DNA of 47,107 nt from the NCBI RefSeq assembly GCF_900113905.1, contig NZ_FORC01000008.1, positions 1 through 47,107 on the forward strand. The letters are read 5' to 3'. Source of the stretch: Phytopseudomonas argentinensis (GTDB taxonomy: Bacteria > Pseudomonadota > Gammaproteobacteria > Pseudomonadales > Pseudomonadaceae). The translations under genes were made by a program, and so were the position numbers. The notes beneath the pieces were generated by a model. That model was not told the DNA's origin and made no database searches. It saw nothing but the letters and a program-made list of their open reading frames with translations. Shown one piece after another: positions 16,051 to 23,519 of the stretch. Position 1 is the stretch's first letter. Each line of letters begins with the position of its first letter.

Positions 16051-16700
16051 CGCCACCGCCCCACCTGCAGGCCGCCCTGGGCGAACTGCTCGGCGATGCA
16101 CGCCTGAGCATCACCAGCCTGCCGGGCACCGACCTGCGCCTGTGGCTGATCGACCCGGCCAACATGGATCGCTGCTTCAGCCCCGAGGAGACCCGGCGCA
16201 TCCTCGAGGAGCCGCCGTACTGGTGCTTCTGCTGGGCCAGCGGCCTGGTGCTGGTGGACTGGCTGGCGCGTCACCCCGAGTGGGTACGTGGCAAGCGGGT
16301 GCTCGACCTGGGCAGTGGCTCCGGCGTGGCCGCCATCGCCGCCGCGCGAACCGGTGCCACCCAGGTGGTAGCTTGCGACCTGGATCCCCTGGCCCTGGCT
16401 GCCTGCCGCGCCAACGCGGCGCTCAATGGCGTGGAGCTGACCTATTCCAGCGACCTGGATGCCGAGCGCCGCGACTTCGACCTGGCGATCGTCGCCGATG
16501 TGCTCTACGACCGCAGCAACCTGCCGCTGCTCGACCGGGTGCTGGAGCATGCCAGCGAAGTGCTGGTGGCCGATTCGCGGGTGCGCGACTTCAGCCATCC
16601 ACGCTACCGGCGTATCGCCGGGCTGCAGGGCTGCACCTGGCCCGATCTGGCCGAGCCGGAAACCTTCCGGCACGTCAGCCTCTATCACGCGGCCTTGTAG
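16047..16700 (+). CDS. Class I SAM-dependent methyltransferase (PrmA/ETFB-MT-like)
   Basis: 217 residues with SAM-binding motif I 'VLDLGSGSGVAAIAAA', an acidic motif II 'ACDLDPLAL' and 'NAALNGVEL', then 'FDLAIVADVLYDRSN', the arrangement seen in METTL20/ETFB-lysine methyltransferase-like enzymes. The N-terminus 'PPYWCFCWASGLVLVDWL' resembles the lead-in of that subfamily. GTG 16047 overlaps the lipoprotein stop (GTGA). It most probably methylates a protein lysine, but the target cannot be told from sequence. Confidence 0.8.
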   Translation: MTPPPHLQAALGELLGDARLSITSLPGTDLRLWLIDPANMDRCFSPEETRRILEEPPYWCFCWASGLVLVDWLARHPEWVRGKRVLDLGSGSGVAAIAAARTGATQVVACDLDPLALAACRANAALNGVELTYSSDLDAERRDFDLAIVADVLYDRSNLPLLDRVLEHASEVLVADSRVRDFSHPRYRRIAGLQGCTWPDLAEPETFRHVSLYHAAL

Positions 16701-16760
16701 CCACGCGGCGGCGCCCACATTTATAGTCACACCCACTTTTCGCGCGGACAGAGACCGACC

Positions 16761-17633
16761 ATGAGCGACACCCCCTACATCTTCGATATCAATGGCGCCG
16801 CCCAGTTTGAACAACTGGTGATCGAGAACTCGTTCACCACGCCGGTGCTCGTCGACTTCTGGGCCGAATGGTGTGCGCCCTGCAAGGCGTTGATGCCGGT
16901 ACTGGCGCAGATCACCGAGGGCTACGCGGGCGAGCTGCTGCTGGCCAAGGTCAACTGCGATATCGAGCAGGAAATCGTCGCCCGTTTCGGCATCCGCAGC
17001 CTGCCCACCGTGGTGCTGTTCAAGAACGGCCAGCCGGTCGACGGTTTCCAGGGCGCCCAGCCGGAGTCGGCGATTCGCGCCCTGCTGCAGCCCCATGTCG
17101 CCGAGCCGCCAGCGCCCCAGGCCGACCTGCTGGAAGTGGCCCAGGCGGCATTCGCCGACGGCCGCGTCGGCGAAGCCGAAGCCGCGCTCAAGGAATTGCT
17201 GGCGGAAAACAACGAGAACGCGGCCGCGCTGATTCTCTATGCCCGCTGCGTGGCCGAGCGTGGCGAACTGAACGAGGCCGAGCAGGTGCTTGGCGCGGTG
17301 AAGGGCGATGAACACAAGCAGGCACTCGCTGGCGCCCGCGCACAGATCACCTTCCTGCGCCAGGCCGCCGACCTGCCGGACGCCGCCACCCTGAAAAGCC
17401 GCCTGGCGCAGAACGCCGAAGACGACGAAGCGGCTTATCAGCTGGCCATCCAGCAACTCGCCCGCCAGCAATACGAGCCGGCCCTGGACGGCCTGCTGAA
17501 GCTATTCGTGCGCAATCGCAATTACGCCGACGGCCTGCCCCACAAGACCTTGCTACAGGTATTCGACCTGCTCGGCAACGACAACCCACTGGTCACCACC
17601 TACCGCCGCCGGGTGTACCAGGCGCTGTACTAA
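16761..17633 (+). CDS. cnoX: Thioredoxin-TPR chaperedoxin, CnoX/YbbN type
   Basis: 290 residues. An N-terminal thioredoxin fold with W37-C-A-P-C41 and cis-Pro 'SLPTVVLF' is followed from about residue 120 by TPR-like helices ('LEVAQAAFADGRVGEAEAAL', 'AALILYARCVAERGELNEAEQVL', quoted in part) and the C-terminal family segment 'LLKLFVRNRNYADGLPHKTLL'. CnoX proteins hold clients for chaperones under bleach or oxidative stress. E. coli CnoX lacks the first Cys (SXXC), whereas this one keeps a full WCAPC and may be redox active. The symbol is by similarity of architecture. Confidence 0.85.
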   Translation: MSDTPYIFDINGAAQFEQLVIENSFTTPVLVDFWAEWCAPCKALMPVLAQITEGYAGELLLAKVNCDIEQEIVARFGIRSLPTVVLFKNGQPVDGFQGAQPESAIRALLQPHVAEPPAPQADLLEVAQAAFADGRVGEAEAALKELLAENNENAAALILYARCVAERGELNEAEQVLGAVKGDEHKQALAGARAQITFLRQAADLPDAATLKSRLAQNAEDDEAAYQLAIQQLARQQYEPALDGLLKLFVRNRNYADGLPHKTLLQVFDLLGNDNPLVTTYRRRVYQALY

Positions 17634-17706
17634 GAAACCTGTCCACGATCTTCATGCCGGGCTTCATCTATTTTGCAACGCGGCGAAAGCGGCCGTTCCC
17701 TATCCC

Positions 17707-17770
17707 GTGGGAATGGCCCATGCCCGTGATTTTTCGCGGGCATGGACTAGGCGTCGCCGCCCGCTCCCAC
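17707..17770 (+). repeat. REP/REPIN-like palindromic element, copy 1
   Basis: GTGGGAATGGCCCATGCCCG at the left and CCGCCCGCTCCCAC at the right form an imperfect long hairpin around GGGCATGGACTAGGCGTC. A second copy in the same orientation lies at 22459-22519. It is in the gap after the cnoX stop. Such elements are spread by RAYT transposases in pseudomonads; no RAYT gene is in this window. Confidence 0.7.
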
Positions 17771-17832
17771 AATGTGCTGCTTTCGTCTTGTAGCTGGCCG
17801 TACGCATGCCAAGGTCACCCGGGTAGCCCGAC

Positions 17833-18186
17833 CTACACCTCTCCCACCCAACAATAAACCGGCGCATCGGCGCCGGTTTCCATACGCACCTGGTCGCAGT
17901 GGCGCAGGCGCACCAGCAGGCGCTTACCTGCTACTTCGCCGCCAGCCAGCGCCGCCAGTTGCGCCATCAACTGCGGCCCCTCGATGCGTCCGGCCCGGCG
18001 CAACAGCTCCAGCACCGTCTGCCACTGCCCGTCCTGATCCGCCTGAACCGGAGCCGACGTCGCGACCGCTGGACTTTGCCCAGGAACAGCCGGTACCGCC
18101 GTCGCCAACTGCGCCCAATCCTGCGGATCCAGCTCCACCGTCAGATCCACCGGCCAGTCGCCGATCCGTCCGCGTATACGCACCAT
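17833..18186 (-). CDS. Conserved-looking small hypothetical protein
   Basis: I do not recognise the family. The frame is open to 18255, but ATG 18186 has an excellent GGAGG 6 bp upstream, giving 117 aa ('MVRIRGRIGDWPVDLTVELD...'). The protein is soluble, rich in Ala, Val and Gln, with a central Pro/Ala linker and a C-terminal part 'KRLLVRLRHCDQV'. It shows no signal peptide or membrane segment. It diverges from the ZrgA-like gene at the Zur-like site, and from memory a hypothetical gene sits in this place in P. aeruginosa too. The good ribosome-binding site and codon pattern argue that it is real. Confidence 0.6.
   Translation of the reverse strand: MVRIRGRIGDWPVDLTVELDPQDWAQLATAVPAVPGQSPAVATSAPVQADQDGQWQTVLELLRRAGRIEGPQLMAQLAALAGGEVAGKRLLVRLRHCDQVRMETGADAPVYCWVGEV
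17856..17879 (-). terminator. Hairpin overlapping the 3' end of the 17833-18186 gene
   Basis: AAACCGGCGC (17856-17865) and GCGCCGGTTT (17870-17879) form a perfect 10-bp stem with an ATCG loop. On the minus strand it is followed by ATTGTT, a weak U-run. It lies inside the last codons of the gene, so it could terminate transcription only after the ribosome has cleared. Confidence 0.45.
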
Positions 18187-18266
18187 GCCTACCTCCACTC
18201 GATCGATACGCCATGCTCCCACGGGCAGCCAGGCAAACCAAGCCGGCTCTACCAAGCCTCTAAAAT

Positions 18267-18283
18267 TTGTTATAACGTATCAA
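18267..18283 (+). promoter_or_regulatory. Candidate Zur operator
   Basis: TTGTTATAACGTATCAA lies 34 bp before the ZrgA-like gene in an AT-rich island. It is an imperfect palindrome and resembles the GTTATA-type Zur sites of pseudomonads. The orthologous PAO1 operon (PA4063-PA4066) is, to my knowledge, Zur-controlled. The site would also overlap the promoter. Confidence 0.55.
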
Positions 18284-18316
18284 TAAATTCCACCCATCAC
18301 CCGAACGGAGCCCTCC

Positions 18317-18922
18317 ATGCGCCATCTGCTGCTCGCCCTGCCTTTCGCCCTGCTGCCCCTGGCCGCCGCCCAAGCCCACGACGACCACGAACACGGCAGC
18401 CTCGGCAAACACGAACATGGCGTTGCCACGCTGAACGTGGCGCTGGAAGGCAGCACCCTGGAAATCGAACTGGAGAGCCCGGCGATGAACATCGTCGGCT
18501 TCGAGCATGCCGCCACCAGCGAAGCCGACAAGAAGACCGCCGCCGCCGCCCGCGCCCTGCTGGAAAAGCCCCTGGCGCTATTCAGCCTGCCAGCCGCTGC
18601 CGATTGCAGCCTGAGCGAACATGAAGTGCGCAGCCCGCTGTTCGGCAACGCCAAAGCCGACCATGATCATGACCATGACCATGACCATGACCATGATCAC
18701 GATCACGAGCATGCTGCTGACGATAAGCACCAGCATGAACACAGCGATATCGATGCCGACTACAGCTTCACCTGCAAACAGCCTGGCGAGCTGAAAACCC
18801 TCGATCTGTCGGCGTTCTACAAGCAATTCCCGGCCACCCAGAAGATCAACGTGCAACTGATCGGCCCGAGCGGCCAGCAGGGTGTCGAGTCGACCCCGGC
18901 CAACCCGCGCCTGAGCTTCTGA
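18317..18922 (+). CDS. His-rich periplasmic zinc-binding protein, ZrgA/DUF2796-like
   Basis: 201 residues. A signal peptide ends 'LAAAQA', followed by 'HDDHEHGSLGKHEHG', the DUF2796 N-terminal motif. A run of alternating Asp-His (residues about 115-132) and another His patch ('DDKHQHEHSDID') come in the middle. The C-terminal domain contains 'TCKQPGELKTLDLSAFYKQF'. It should bind zinc in the periplasm and assist uptake under zinc limitation, as ZrgA does. It heads a block with an ABC ATPase, a permease and a DUF3299 protein, behind a Zur-like operator. A terminator-like hairpin follows. Confidence 0.88.
   Translation: MRHLLLALPFALLPLAAAQAHDDHEHGSLGKHEHGVATLNVALEGSTLEIELESPAMNIVGFEHAATSEADKKTAAAARALLEKPLALFSLPAAADCSLSEHEVRSPLFGNAKADHDHDHDHDHDHDHDHEHAADDKHQHEHSDIDADYSFTCKQPGELKTLDLSAFYKQFPATQKINVQLIGPSGQQGVESTPANPRLSF
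18659..18712 (+). repeat. In-frame hexanucleotide repeat coding Asp-His
   Basis: Nine consecutive GAY/GAG-CAY units encode the metal-binding Asp-His run; four of them in a row are identical GACCAT. Such a tract can gain or lose units in frame by slippage, so the number of His may vary between strains. Confidence 0.85.
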
Positions 18923-18929
18923 TCGCTTC

Positions 18930-18964
18930 AGCCAATGCCCCTACAGGGAGGCATTGGCCTTTTG
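18930..18964 (+). terminator. Terminator after the ZrgA-like gene
   Basis: GCCAATGCC (18931-18939) pairs with GGCATTGGC (18950-18958) and is followed by CTTTT, a short U-run. It would terminate or attenuate transcription between the ZrgA-like gene and the ABC genes. Confidence 0.6.
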
Positions 18965-19051
18965 CACATCTCCGGCAACACCCTCTGGCTCAGCATTTGG
19001 TGGCCATGACTGGCACACTTGCTGTTTTACCCTCCAGCGCCAGCAGTCCCC

Positions 19052-19759
19052 ATGACCACAGCACTGATCGAACTCACCGACCTCGGCTTCGCCTGGCCCG
19101 GCCAGGACGAGCTTCTGGATATCCCCCATTTTCATCTGCAACATGGCGAGACCCTGTTTCTCAAGGGTCCCAGCGGCAGCGGCAAGACCACCCTGCTCGG
19201 CTTGCTCGGCGGCGTGCAGAAACCTGGGCGCGGCAACATTCGCCTGCTCGGCGAAGACCTGGCCACGCTCTCGTCGGCGCGCCGCGATCGCTTTCGCGTC
19301 GACCACACCGGCTACATCTTCCAGCAGTTCAACCTGCTGCCGTTTCTCAGCGTGCGCGACAACGTCGAGTTGCCCTGCCGCTTTTCCCGCCTGCGCGCCG
19401 AACGCGCCGCGCAGCGTTATGGCAGCGTCGCCGAGGCCGCCGCCAAGCTTCTGCAACACCTGGGCCTGCGCACGGAGCTGCTCGAGCGCCGCGCCGACTC
19501 GCTGTCCATCGGCCAGCAGCAGCGGGTGGCTGCCGCCCGCGCGCTGATCGGCCAGCCGGAATTGGTGATCGCCGACGAACCGACCTCGGCGCTGGACGCC
19601 GATGCCCGCCAGGCGTTTCTCGAGCTGCTGTTCGGCGAATGCCGCGACGTCGGCGCCAGCCTGTTGTTCGTCAGCCACGACCAGAGCCTGGCCACGCTGT
19701 TCGACCGCAGCCTGTCGCTCGCCGAACTCAACCGCGCCAGCAAAGCAGAGGAGGTCTGA
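19052..19759 (+). CDS. ABC transporter ATP-binding protein, MacB/LolD type
   Basis: 235 residues with Walker A GPSGSGKTT (39-47), Q-loop 'IFQQFNLLPFL', Walker B 'LVIADEPTSALD' and 'SHDQS'. The signature is LSIGQQQR instead of the usual LSGGQQQR, a conservative change seen in some LolD/MacB relatives. ATG 19052 gives the normal start 'MTTALIELTDLGF'; the frame from 19019 is too long. It is followed after one base by its permease. Substrate unknown; membership in the Zur-linked block suggests a role in zinc or metallophore handling or in envelope lipid/lipoprotein traffic. Confidence 0.87.
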   Translation: MTTALIELTDLGFAWPGQDELLDIPHFHLQHGETLFLKGPSGSGKTTLLGLLGGVQKPGRGNIRLLGEDLATLSSARRDRFRVDHTGYIFQQFNLLPFLSVRDNVELPCRFSRLRAERAAQRYGSVAEAAAKLLQHLGLRTELLERRADSLSIGQQQRVAAARALIGQPELVIADEPTSALDADARQAFLELLFGECRDVGASLLFVSHDQSLATLFDRSLSLAELNRASKAEEV

Positions 19760-19760
19760 G

Positions 19761-21023
19761 GTGTTCCTGTTACGACTCGCCCTGTCCAGCCTGGCCAACC
19801 GCCGCTTCACCGCCCTGCTCACGGTGTTCGCCATCGCCCTGTCGGTGTGCCTGCTGCTCGCCGTGGAGCGGGTGCGCACCGAAGCCCGCGCCAGCTTCGC
19901 CAACACCATCAGCGGTACCGACCTGATCGTCGGTGCCCGCTCCGGCAGCGTCAACCTGCTGCTCTACTCGGTGTTCCGCATCGGCAACGCCACCAACAAC
20001 ATCCGCTGGGACAGCTTCGAGAAACTCGCCGCCCACCGCCAGGTCGACTGGGCGATCCCCATTTCCCTGGGCGACTCGCACCGCGGCTACCGGGTGATGG
20101 GCACCAACGAGGGCTACTTCGACCATTACCATTACGGTCGCGGGCAATCCCTGCAGTTGGCCCAGGGCAAGAAATTCGACGACCTGTTCGACGTGGTGCT
20201 CGGCGCCGAGGTGGCCGAGGCGCTGAACTACAAGCTCGGAGACAAGCTGGTGCTGTCCCACGGGGTGGCGACGGTCAGCCTGCAGCAGCACGACGACAAG
20301 CCCTTCGTGGTCAGCGGCATCCTGGCCCGCACCGGCACCCCAGTGGACCGCACCCTGCACATTTCCCTGGAAGGCATGGAAGCGCTGCACGTCGACTGGC
20401 AGAACGGCGTACCTGCTCGCGGCGCCGGCAAGGTCAGCGCCGAGCAGGCGCGGCACATGGACCTGCAACCCAAGGCGATCACCGCGGCGATGCTCGGCCT
20501 GAAAAGCAAGATCGCCACCTTTGCCGTGCAGCGTGAGGTCAACGAATACCGCGGCGAGCCGTTGCTGGCGATTCTTCCCGGTGTCGCCCTGCAGGAGCTG
20601 TGGAGCCTGATGGGCACCGCCGAGAAGGCGCTGTTCGTGGTCTCGCTGTTCGTGGTGCTGACCGGGCTGATCGGCATGCTCACGGCGATACTCACCAGCC
20701 TCAACGAGCGGCGCCGGGAGATGGCCATCCTTCGCTCGGTCGGTGCGCGGCCCTGGCATGTCGCCAGCCTGCTGATCCTCGAGGCCTTTTCGCTGGCGGT
20801 CGCCGGCGTGGTCGCGGGCACCGCACTGCTGTATGCCGGCATCGCCGGTGCCCAGGGCTACGTGCAGGCCAACTACGGCCTGTATCTACCCCTCAGCGCA
20901 CCAACGCCCTATGAGTGGACGCTGCTCGGCGCTATTCTGGCAGCCGCCCTGCTGATGGGCTGCGTGCCGGCCTGGCGCGCGTATCGGCAGTCACTGGCCG
21001 ATGGGCTCTCCATTCGCTTGTGA
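19761..21023 (+). CDS. ABC transporter permease, FtsX/MacB family
   Basis: 420 residues from GTG 19761, which follows the ATPase stop with AGGAGG close by. The architecture is MacB-like: one N-terminal helix ('FTALLTVFAIALSVCLLLAV'), a periplasmic domain of about 230 residues, and three C-terminal helices ('FVVSLFVVLTGLIGMLTAIL', 'LLILEAFSLAVAGVVAG', 'LLGAILAAALLMGCVPAW'). The FtsX motif 'ERRREMAILRSVGAR' is complete. MacB-type proteins are mechanotransmission pumps rather than classical importers. The periplasmic segment contains 'YFDHYHYGRG', a His-containing loop that could touch metal. Confidence 0.87.
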   Translation: MFLLRLALSSLANRRFTALLTVFAIALSVCLLLAVERVRTEARASFANTISGTDLIVGARSGSVNLLLYSVFRIGNATNNIRWDSFEKLAAHRQVDWAIPISLGDSHRGYRVMGTNEGYFDHYHYGRGQSLQLAQGKKFDDLFDVVLGAEVAEALNYKLGDKLVLSHGVATVSLQQHDDKPFVVSGILARTGTPVDRTLHISLEGMEALHVDWQNGVPARGAGKVSAEQARHMDLQPKAITAAMLGLKSKIATFAVQREVNEYRGEPLLAILPGVALQELWSLMGTAEKALFVVSLFVVLTGLIGMLTAILTSLNERRREMAILRSVGARPWHVASLLILEAFSLAVAGVVAGTALLYAGIAGAQGYVQANYGLYLPLSAPTPYEWTLLGAILAAALLMGCVPAWRAYRQSLADGLSIRL

Positions 21024-21032
21024 CGGCACGAG

Positions 21033-21060
21033 GCCGGGCTTGATCAGCCCGGCTTCGTTT
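21033..21060 (+). terminator. Hairpin between permease and DUF3299 genes
   Basis: GCCGGGCT pairs with AGCCCGGC around TGATC and is followed by TTCGTTTT. It lies within what should be one operon, so it may attenuate rather than stop transcription. Confidence 0.5.
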
Positions 21061-21080
21061 TCCACTTCAAAGGTAGTGCC

Positions 21081-21602
21081 ATGCGTCGCGTCCTGCTTAC
21101 CGCTCTGCTCCTCACCCTGGCCTCACCGCTGTGGGCCGCCGAACTGCGCACCCTGAACTGGCAGGAGCTGATCCCCAAGGACGCCCCGCCACAGGTACCG
21201 CAGATGACGCCGATGCACGACATGTCGCAACTCGGCGATGCGCTTTCCGAAGGCGGCGCGGCCTCGCTGCAGCAGTTCCCCTCGGCACCGGTGGTCCAGG
21301 AGATGGACGGCCAGCAGGTGAAGATTCCCGGCTACATCGTGCCGCTGGACGTCACCGAGGAGGGCCGCGTGACCGAATTCCTGCTGGTGCCCTACTTCGG
21401 CGCCTGCATCCACGTGCCACCACCGCCGTCCAACCAGATCATCCACGTCAACACCGAGCTGGGCGTGCTGCTCGATGCCCTGTACCAGCCCTTCTGGGTC
21501 GAGGGCCCGCTCAAGGTCGAGCACAGCAGCAGCGAGCTGGCCGAAGTCGGTTACCAACTGGCGGCGGACAAGATCTACCCCTACGAACTGCCGGCCAATT
21601 AG
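21081..21602 (+). CDS. Periplasmic DUF3299 protein
   Basis: 173 residues with a signal peptide (MRRVLLTALLLTLASPLWA) and the DUF3299 core: 'LNWQELIP', 'QQVKIPGYIVPLD', 'FLLVPYFGACIHVPPPPSNQ' and 'VEGPLKVE'. The conserved Cys-Ile-His ('ACIHVPPPPSNQI') is a plausible metal site. Function is not established; in PAO1 this gene closes the Zur-regulated block, so a zinc-linked envelope role is the best guess. It is preceded by AAAGG and followed by 136 bp carrying the Anr-like box of oprG. Confidence 0.82.
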   Translation: MRRVLLTALLLTLASPLWAAELRTLNWQELIPKDAPPQVPQMTPMHDMSQLGDALSEGGAASLQQFPSAPVVQEMDGQQVKIPGYIVPLDVTEEGRVTEFLLVPYFGACIHVPPPPSNQIIHVNTELGVLLDALYQPFWVEGPLKVEHSSSELAEVGYQLAADKIYPYELPAN

Positions 21603-21654
21603 GGCTGTCGCCCCTGCATCGCGACAAACCGTCGCACCCTTGCTTGGCCAGCTA

Positions 21655-21668
21655 TTGAGCTGAGTCAA
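21655..21668 (+). promoter_or_regulatory. Candidate Anr/FNR box upstream of oprG
   Basis: TTGAGCTGAGTCAA matches the TTGA-N6-TCAA core and spacing of Anr/Dnr/FNR sites, with non-consensus G at positions 5 and 10. It ends 70 bp before the oprG start. Anaerobic, Anr-dependent induction of oprG is known in P. aeruginosa to my knowledge. Confidence 0.6.
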
Positions 21669-21738
21669 GGGATGCTTCGCCCAGCGCCCTACCCTGACGC
21701 CATCCGAGATGATTCGAATGACCCGTTAGGAGCTCACC

Positions 21739-22431
21739 ATGTACAAGTCGCTGTTCTCTGCCTCGCTGATCGCCCTGGCGTTGGCTGCCCCTGTTGCCCA
21801 GGCGCACCAGGCCGGAGACATTCTCGTGCGCGCCGGCGCCATCACCGTCAACCCCGATGCGGACAGCTCCTCGGTCAAGGTCGACCGCGGCGGCCTGGCG
21901 GGCGCGGACCTGGGTGGCAAGGCGACCATGAGCAGCGACACTCAGCTGGGCCTGAACTTCGCCTACATGCTCACCGACCACCTGGGCGTCGAGCTGCTCG
22001 CCGCCACGCCGTTCGAGCATGACGTGAAGATCAAGGGCACCGCGCTGGACGCCGCCAACGGCAAGCTCGGCACCCTCAAGCACCTGCCACCCACCCTGAG
22101 CCTGGTGTACTACCCGCTGGACGCCAAGTCGGCCTTCCAGCCCTATGTCGGCGGCGGCATCAACTACACCTGGATCTACGATGAACACGTGGGGAGCGGC
22201 GCCTCGGCAGCCGGCTTCGACAACTTCCGCGCCAAGAACTCCTGGGGCCTGGCCTGGCAGATCGGTGCCGACTACATGCTCACCGACAACCTGATGATCA
22301 ACGCCCAGGCCCGCTACATCGACATCGACACCACCGCCTACGTGGACAACACCGCCCTGGGCGCTCGCGCCAAGGTCGACGTGGACGTGGATCCATTCGT
22401 GTATATGGTTGGCCTGGGTTACAAGTTCTAA
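21739..22431 (+). CDS. oprG: Outer-membrane protein OprG (OmpW family)
   Basis: An eight-stranded outer-membrane barrel of the OmpW family that lets small hydrophobic or amino-acid solutes cross the membrane laterally. 230 residues with a signal peptide ending 'PVAQA' and mature start 'HQAGDILVRAGAITVNPD'. Family marks include 'LGLNFAYMLTDHLGVELLAATPF', 'VYYPLD', 'PYVGGGINYTWIY' and the final 'YMVGLGYKF' with the C-terminal Phe. A ribosome-binding site TAGGAG precedes the ATG. It is followed by a REP-like element and a strong terminator. Confidence 0.93.
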   Translation: MYKSLFSASLIALALAAPVAQAHQAGDILVRAGAITVNPDADSSSVKVDRGGLAGADLGGKATMSSDTQLGLNFAYMLTDHLGVELLAATPFEHDVKIKGTALDAANGKLGTLKHLPPTLSLVYYPLDAKSAFQPYVGGGINYTWIYDEHVGSGASAAGFDNFRAKNSWGLAWQIGADYMLTDNLMINAQARYIDIDTTAYVDNTALGARAKVDVDVDPFVYMVGLGYKF

Positions 22432-22458
22432 CGACGACGCGAGTGAGGCCCGCTTCTC

Positions 22459-22519
22459 GTGGGAGCGGGCCATGCCCGCGATTCGCGCACATGGACTAGG
22501 CGTCACCTCCCGCTCCCAT
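22459..22519 (+). repeat. REP/REPIN-like palindromic element, copy 2
   Basis: GTGGGAGCGGGCCATGCCCG, then ACATGGACTAGGCGTC and CCCGCTCCCAT: clearly the same element as 17707-17770 and in the same orientation, with some changes and a shorter middle. It sits just after oprG and before the shared terminator. Confidence 0.7.
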
Positions 22520-22541
22520 AGATAAGCCGCCAACACCACAA

Positions 22542-22572
22542 AGCAAAAAGCCGGCAATGCCGGCTTTTTGCT
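22542..22572. terminator. Bidirectional terminator oprG / epimerase
   Basis: AGCAAAAAGCCGGC and GCCGGCTTTTTGCT form a perfect 14-bp stem with an AAT loop. T-runs occur on both strands, so it ends oprG from the left and the SDR operon from the right. Confidence 0.9.
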
Positions 22573-22589
22573 GTCCTGCGCTTAACGCC

Positions 22590-23519
22590 TCAGCTCTTGA
22601 GCAGCGCCGCCAGGCCATCGCGTAGCGACGTCTGCGCCGGCAGCCGGTACTCGGCAGCCAGACGGCTGTTGTCGGCACGGGAATGGCGGATATCCCCCGC
22701 ACGCGCCTGGAGATGAGTCACGGCCGGCAACCCGCCGAGCAGATCGCCGATCTGCGCCAGCAACTGCTTGAGGCTCACCGACTGGTTCCAGCCGACGTTC
22801 ACCGCGCCGTCAACGGCTTGCTCGGCGTCGAGCGCCTGCAGCAGCAACTCCACCAGATCGGCGATATAGAAGAAATCCCGAGTCTGCTCGCCGTCGCCGA
22901 ACACGCTGATCGGCAGGCCCTGCTGGGCACGCTGGGTGAAGATGCTGATCACCCCCGAATAGGGGGACGACGGATCCTGGCGCGGCCCGAACACATTGAA
23001 GAAGCGAAAGATCGCCGGCTCCAGGCCATGCTGACGCCCATAGAATTGCAGGTAGTGCTCGCTGGCCAGCTTGTCCGCGGCGTAAGGCGTCAATGGCGCC
23101 TTGGCGGTTTCTTCATCGATGGCCACGCCCTCGCCATTGTTGCCGTACACCGCGGCACTGGAGGCGAATACCACGCGACGCACGCCGTGCTCACGCATCG
23201 CTTCGCAGATATTCAGGGTGCCGATGAAATTGCTCTGGTGGGTGCTGACCGGGTCATCCACCGAGGCTTGCACCGAGGCCACGGCGGCCAGGTGCACCAC
23301 CGCATTGCATCCCGCCACAGCACGGCTGACCAGCGCAGCGTCGGCCACGTCACCGCTGATGAAGGTCAGCCGTGCATCGCCTTGCGGCAGATTGCTCAGC
23401 TTGCCCATGGACAGGTTGTCCAGCACACGCACGCTGTGCCCCCGCGCCAACAGGGCGTCGACCAGGTTGGAGCCGATGAAACCGGCACCGCCGGTGACGA
23501 GGATGGGTTGATCAGACAT
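22590..23519 (-). CDS. NAD-dependent nucleotide-sugar epimerase/dehydratase
   Basis: Extended SDR of the UDP-glucose 4-epimerase type; 309 residues. The Rossmann motif GGAGFIGS (10-17) and 'SSAAVYGN' with 'PYAADKLASEHY' give the catalytic Ser, Tyr and Lys. 'FRFFNVFGPRQDP' and 'RDFFYIADLVE' are substrate-lobe marks. ATG 23519 is used; the frame to 23813 runs into the neighbour. It overlaps the upstream SDR by 8 bp (ATGTCTGA), so the two act together, probably in modification of a surface or nucleotide sugar. The exact substrate is unclear. Confidence 0.87.
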   Translation of the reverse strand: MSDQPILVTGGAGFIGSNLVDALLARGHSVRVLDNLSMGKLSNLPQGDARLTFISGDVADAALVSRAVAGCNAVVHLAAVASVQASVDDPVSTHQSNFIGTLNICEAMREHGVRRVVFASSAAVYGNNGEGVAIDEETAKAPLTPYAADKLASEHYLQFYGRQHGLEPAIFRFFNVFGPRQDPSSPYSGVISIFTQRAQQGLPISVFGDGEQTRDFFYIADLVELLLQALDAEQAVDGAVNVGWNQSVSLKQLLAQIGDLLGGLPAVTHLQARAGDIRHSRADNSRLAAEYRLPAQTSLRDGLAALLKS

